From the NCBI GenBank assembly GCA_948525355.1, contig CAOSOP010000049.1, positions 1 to 7,803 on the forward strand: 7,803 nt of DNA, in the 5' to 3' direction. Source of the DNA: an uncultured Bacilli bacterium (GTDB taxonomy: Bacteria > Bacillota_I > Bacilli_A > RFN20 > CAG-288). The position numbers were made by a program, and so were the translations under genes. This document shows positions 6,648-7,803 of the stretch, in pieces (positions within the stretch are counted from its first letter, which is position 1; each line of letters opens with the position of its first letter). Below the pieces are notes generated by a model. It did no database searches. It had not been told where the DNA came from and saw only the letters and a program-made list of their open reading frames with translations.

Positions 6648-6716
6648 TTTAGTGGACACTTTTGAGGCGTTTTAGTAGACACTTTTGAGGCAATTTAGTT
6701 GACACATTTGTGGTAA
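6648..6716. repeat. Three direct repeats with exact 23-bp period
   Basis: Units begin at 6648, 6671 and 6694, each starting TTTAGT, then one variable base (G, A, T), then GACAC. Unit 1 and unit 2 agree at 20 of 23 positions, units 2 and 3 at 19, and units 1 and 3 at 17; the third unit is the most diverged. A shared core TTTAGTNGACAC is followed by TTTTGAGGC, changed to ATTTGTGGT in unit 3. The array abuts the -35 box of the ATPase promoter. It may be a phased protein-binding array (operator), or the multi-repeat end of a transposon of IS21 or Tn7-like type, in which transposase-binding repeats of similar size are known. I saw no inverted partner (TGTCNACTAAA on the plus strand) elsewhere in the window and no transposase gene. 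Confidence 0.85.
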
Positions 6717-6915
6717 ATGATAATAGTAGTGCGAATCTTGGAAAGAAATTTAGAAGTTTTTTATGCGATTGTTCGTTTTAGAAATGATATACTATTTATG
6801 CTACTAGTTTTAATACAGAAATCAAGTTTAACAAAATGCACCCTACACTACTAAATGGCAAACTATGTAGTAATAAGAATAGTTTATATTGATTCTCTTA
6901 AGCGAGCATATTATT
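6717..6915. other. Intergenic leader region between divergent genes
   Basis: Together with 6593-6716 this makes about 334 gene-free bases between the divergent ATPase gene and the gene at 6927. This half holds a promoter candidate (6785-6793) and a possible leader of about 125 bases. The leader contains a 5-bp inverted repeat (ACTAC near 6848, GTAGT near 6867). Two 18-codon frames (starting at 6798 and 6836) lack ribosome binding sites. I see no RNA family or riboswitch. Confidence 0.4.
6785..6793 (+). promoter_or_regulatory. Putative extended -10 promoter of the gene at 6927
   Basis: TGA then TATACT forms an extended -10 element (five of six consensus bases plus the TG). No good -35 box is found at the right distance, which is tolerable for extended -10 promoters. 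Transcription from here would give a leader of about 125 bases. Confidence 0.38.
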
Positions 6916-6921
6916 AGGAGG
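6916..6921 (+). promoter_or_regulatory. Ribosome binding site deciding the start at 6927
   Basis: A perfect AGGAGG lies 5 bases before ATG at 6927. A GTG in the same frame at 6921 overlaps the site itself, so it cannot be the start used with it; ATG 6927 is preferred. Confidence 0.85.
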
Positions 6922-6926
6922 TGTTT

Positions 6927-7754
6927 ATGTTGACGCAAAGTTTTATAGAAAAGGTTCATAATGCCTTTGATGAATTAAATTATCATGAAACCAAGTGTTT
7001 GGATTCGGAACAGTTTTGTAAAGCGGCAGCGAAAACAATAGCACACTGCAAAGAATTATCCGACGCGGTATGTGCAGTTAGTATGTTCCAATTTTGCGTA
7101 AAAAAGTGGTCCAAAATCGAACGATTGTTCGAGCGTAAACTTCAAGTTTTCAATGAAATTAAATATGAAGGAAACACTTTAATTTCTCTTGTTCCTACTG
7201 ATGATGCAATTGGTACATACTATATAACGAATGGCGTATACAGAAAAGCAAAAAAACTATTTGTTGCAACTGCTTTATTTCCTGAACAAATATTCTCTAG
7301 CAGTTTTGAAAATGGTTGTTTTAGGTTTTTTGAAGAGGGAAAGTATTATATAAAATATTCTAAAATGTCGTTGAAAATGAAGCTATTTGATAATAATGAT
7401 GAATGCTTATGTAATATTAATTTGAGCAATAATTTTTATATATTATTAGAAAATAATATTACTTCTTACGAAATTATCGTTTATGAAGACTGTGTTGGTA
7501 TATACAAGAAATCCTACATTGATAGTTTGAATGACATTGATGATGCTGAACTTGATTATTTGATTGCAGATATAGAATGGGATGCTCTTGAAAAGAACTC
7601 TGAACTTGGTGTGGCAAAGTTAAATGTTTATGAGCCTGAACAAGATGTGGAATTGTTTATGCTGTTTGCTTCTTCTATATTATTACTATTTCATAGATAT
7701 ATGGATGAAAGGAAAGCAATGGCATACTTCGTTATGAATCATTATAATCAATGA
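6927..7754 (+). CDS. Hypothetical protein of unknown family
   Basis: I do not recognise this 275-residue protein. Residues 1-75 look helical with scattered Cys (24, 31, 41, 49, 57). Residues 85-195 look rich in beta strands: short hydrophobic stretches alternate with turns, for example FRFFEEGKYYIKYSK at 132-146 and FYILLEN at 170-176 and EIIVYEDCVGIYKK at 182-195. This pattern faintly recalls the beta-barrel of LURP-one/Tubby-C-like proteins, but no diagnostic motif is present. Residues 203-240 are acidic. A short hydrophobic stretch, LFMLFASSILLLF at 243-255, could be a buried helix or a membrane anchor. No signal peptide is seen, and with nine Cys the protein is probably cytoplasmic. It is divergent from the ATPase gene, and any functional link to it is unproven. 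Start choice rests on AGGAGG at 6916-6921. The frame is open and strongly initiated, so the gene is probably real. Confidence 0.75.
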   Translation: MLTQSFIEKVHNAFDELNYHETKCLDSEQFCKAAAKTIAHCKELSDAVCAVSMFQFCVKKWSKIERLFERKLQVFNEIKYEGNTLISLVPTDDAIGTYYITNGVYRKAKKLFVATALFPEQIFSSSFENGCFRFFEEGKYYIKYSKMSLKMKLFDNNDECLCNINLSNNFYILLENNITSYEIIVYEDCVGIYKKSYIDSLNDIDDAELDYLIADIEWDALEKNSELGVAKLNVYEPEQDVELFMLFASSILLLFHRYMDERKAMAYFVMNHYNQ

Positions 7755-7781
7755 ACTTAAGAATAATATAAGAGTTTTTTT
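7754..7781 (+). terminator. Weak putative terminator after the last gene
   Basis: AACTTA (7754-7759) can pair with TAAGAGTT (7769-7776), with a 2-base bulge, and the stem leads into a run of seven T (7775-7781). The stem is AT-rich and overlaps the T run, so efficiency is uncertain, but its place directly after the stop codon is right. Confidence 0.4.
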
Positions 7782-7803
7782 ATTGTTGTTTAGTTACTCA
7801 CCC

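Noticed and set aside
6648..6716. CRISPR array
   Set aside because: The three units are adjacent with no spacers between them, and there are no cas genes in the window.
6798..6892. Two 18-codon frames in the leader of the last gene
   Set aside because: Neither has a ribosome binding site, they overlap each other, and length is at the level expected by chance.
6921..6926. GTG start for the last gene
   Set aside because: The GTG overlaps the AGGAGG ribosome binding site; ATG 6927 has workable spacing.
152..7754. Mollicutes genetic code (TGA=Trp)
   Set aside because: Recognised proteins use TGG for Trp and have no internal TGA. coaX, the ytpR-like gene and pncB end naturally at TGA close to the next start or at a normal C-terminus.

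Overview
This is a low-GC (roughly 30%) bacterial window of Firmicutes type, most likely from the Bacilli/Erysipelotrichia side. The evidence is AT-rich codon use, strong GGAGG-type ribosome binding sites, overlapping stop/start junctions, and the gene families present: type III pantothenate kinase, an ECF vitamin-transporter S component, PepV dipeptidase, TrmB and a YtpR-like protein. All recognised genes read through with TGG for Trp and stop sensibly at TGA, TAG or TAA, so the standard bacterial code fits and the Mollicutes code (TGA=Trp) is not needed.

Region 1 (1-151) is a short GC-rich block (1-50, 64% GC) of unknown origin, followed by an AT-rich promoter region. Region 2 (152-5114) is a tight plus-strand operon of six genes: coaX, an ECF S component (probably a pantothenate transporter, PanT-like), pepV, trmB, a shortened or diverged ytpR-like gene, and pncB. 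Every junction overlaps or lies within a few bases. The operon pairs vitamin B5 uptake and phosphorylation (CoA synthesis) with vitamin B3 salvage (NAD synthesis), plus dipeptide hydrolysis and tRNA modification. This suits a host-associated or scavenging bacterium living on imported vitamins and peptides.

Region 3 (5115-5311) is a spacer with an unusual 56% GC patch and an open reading frame that continues for 53 sense codons in frame with pncB after its TGA stop. Region 4 (5312-6592, minus strand) is an accessory AAA_14/DUF4143 ATPase. Its promoter is readable, and three direct repeats with an exact 23-bp period lie just upstream of the promoter's -35 box. These repeats are the most striking non-coding structure in the window: an operator array, or the end of a transposon. 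Region 5 (6593-7803) holds the divergent intergenic region and a plus-strand gene of unknown family (275 aa), followed by a weak terminator.

No tRNA, rRNA, CRISPR array or intact insertion sequence was seen. The operon is ordinary housekeeping sequence. The accessory half (5115-7803) is where novelty could lie, but nothing in it shows a complete new system.
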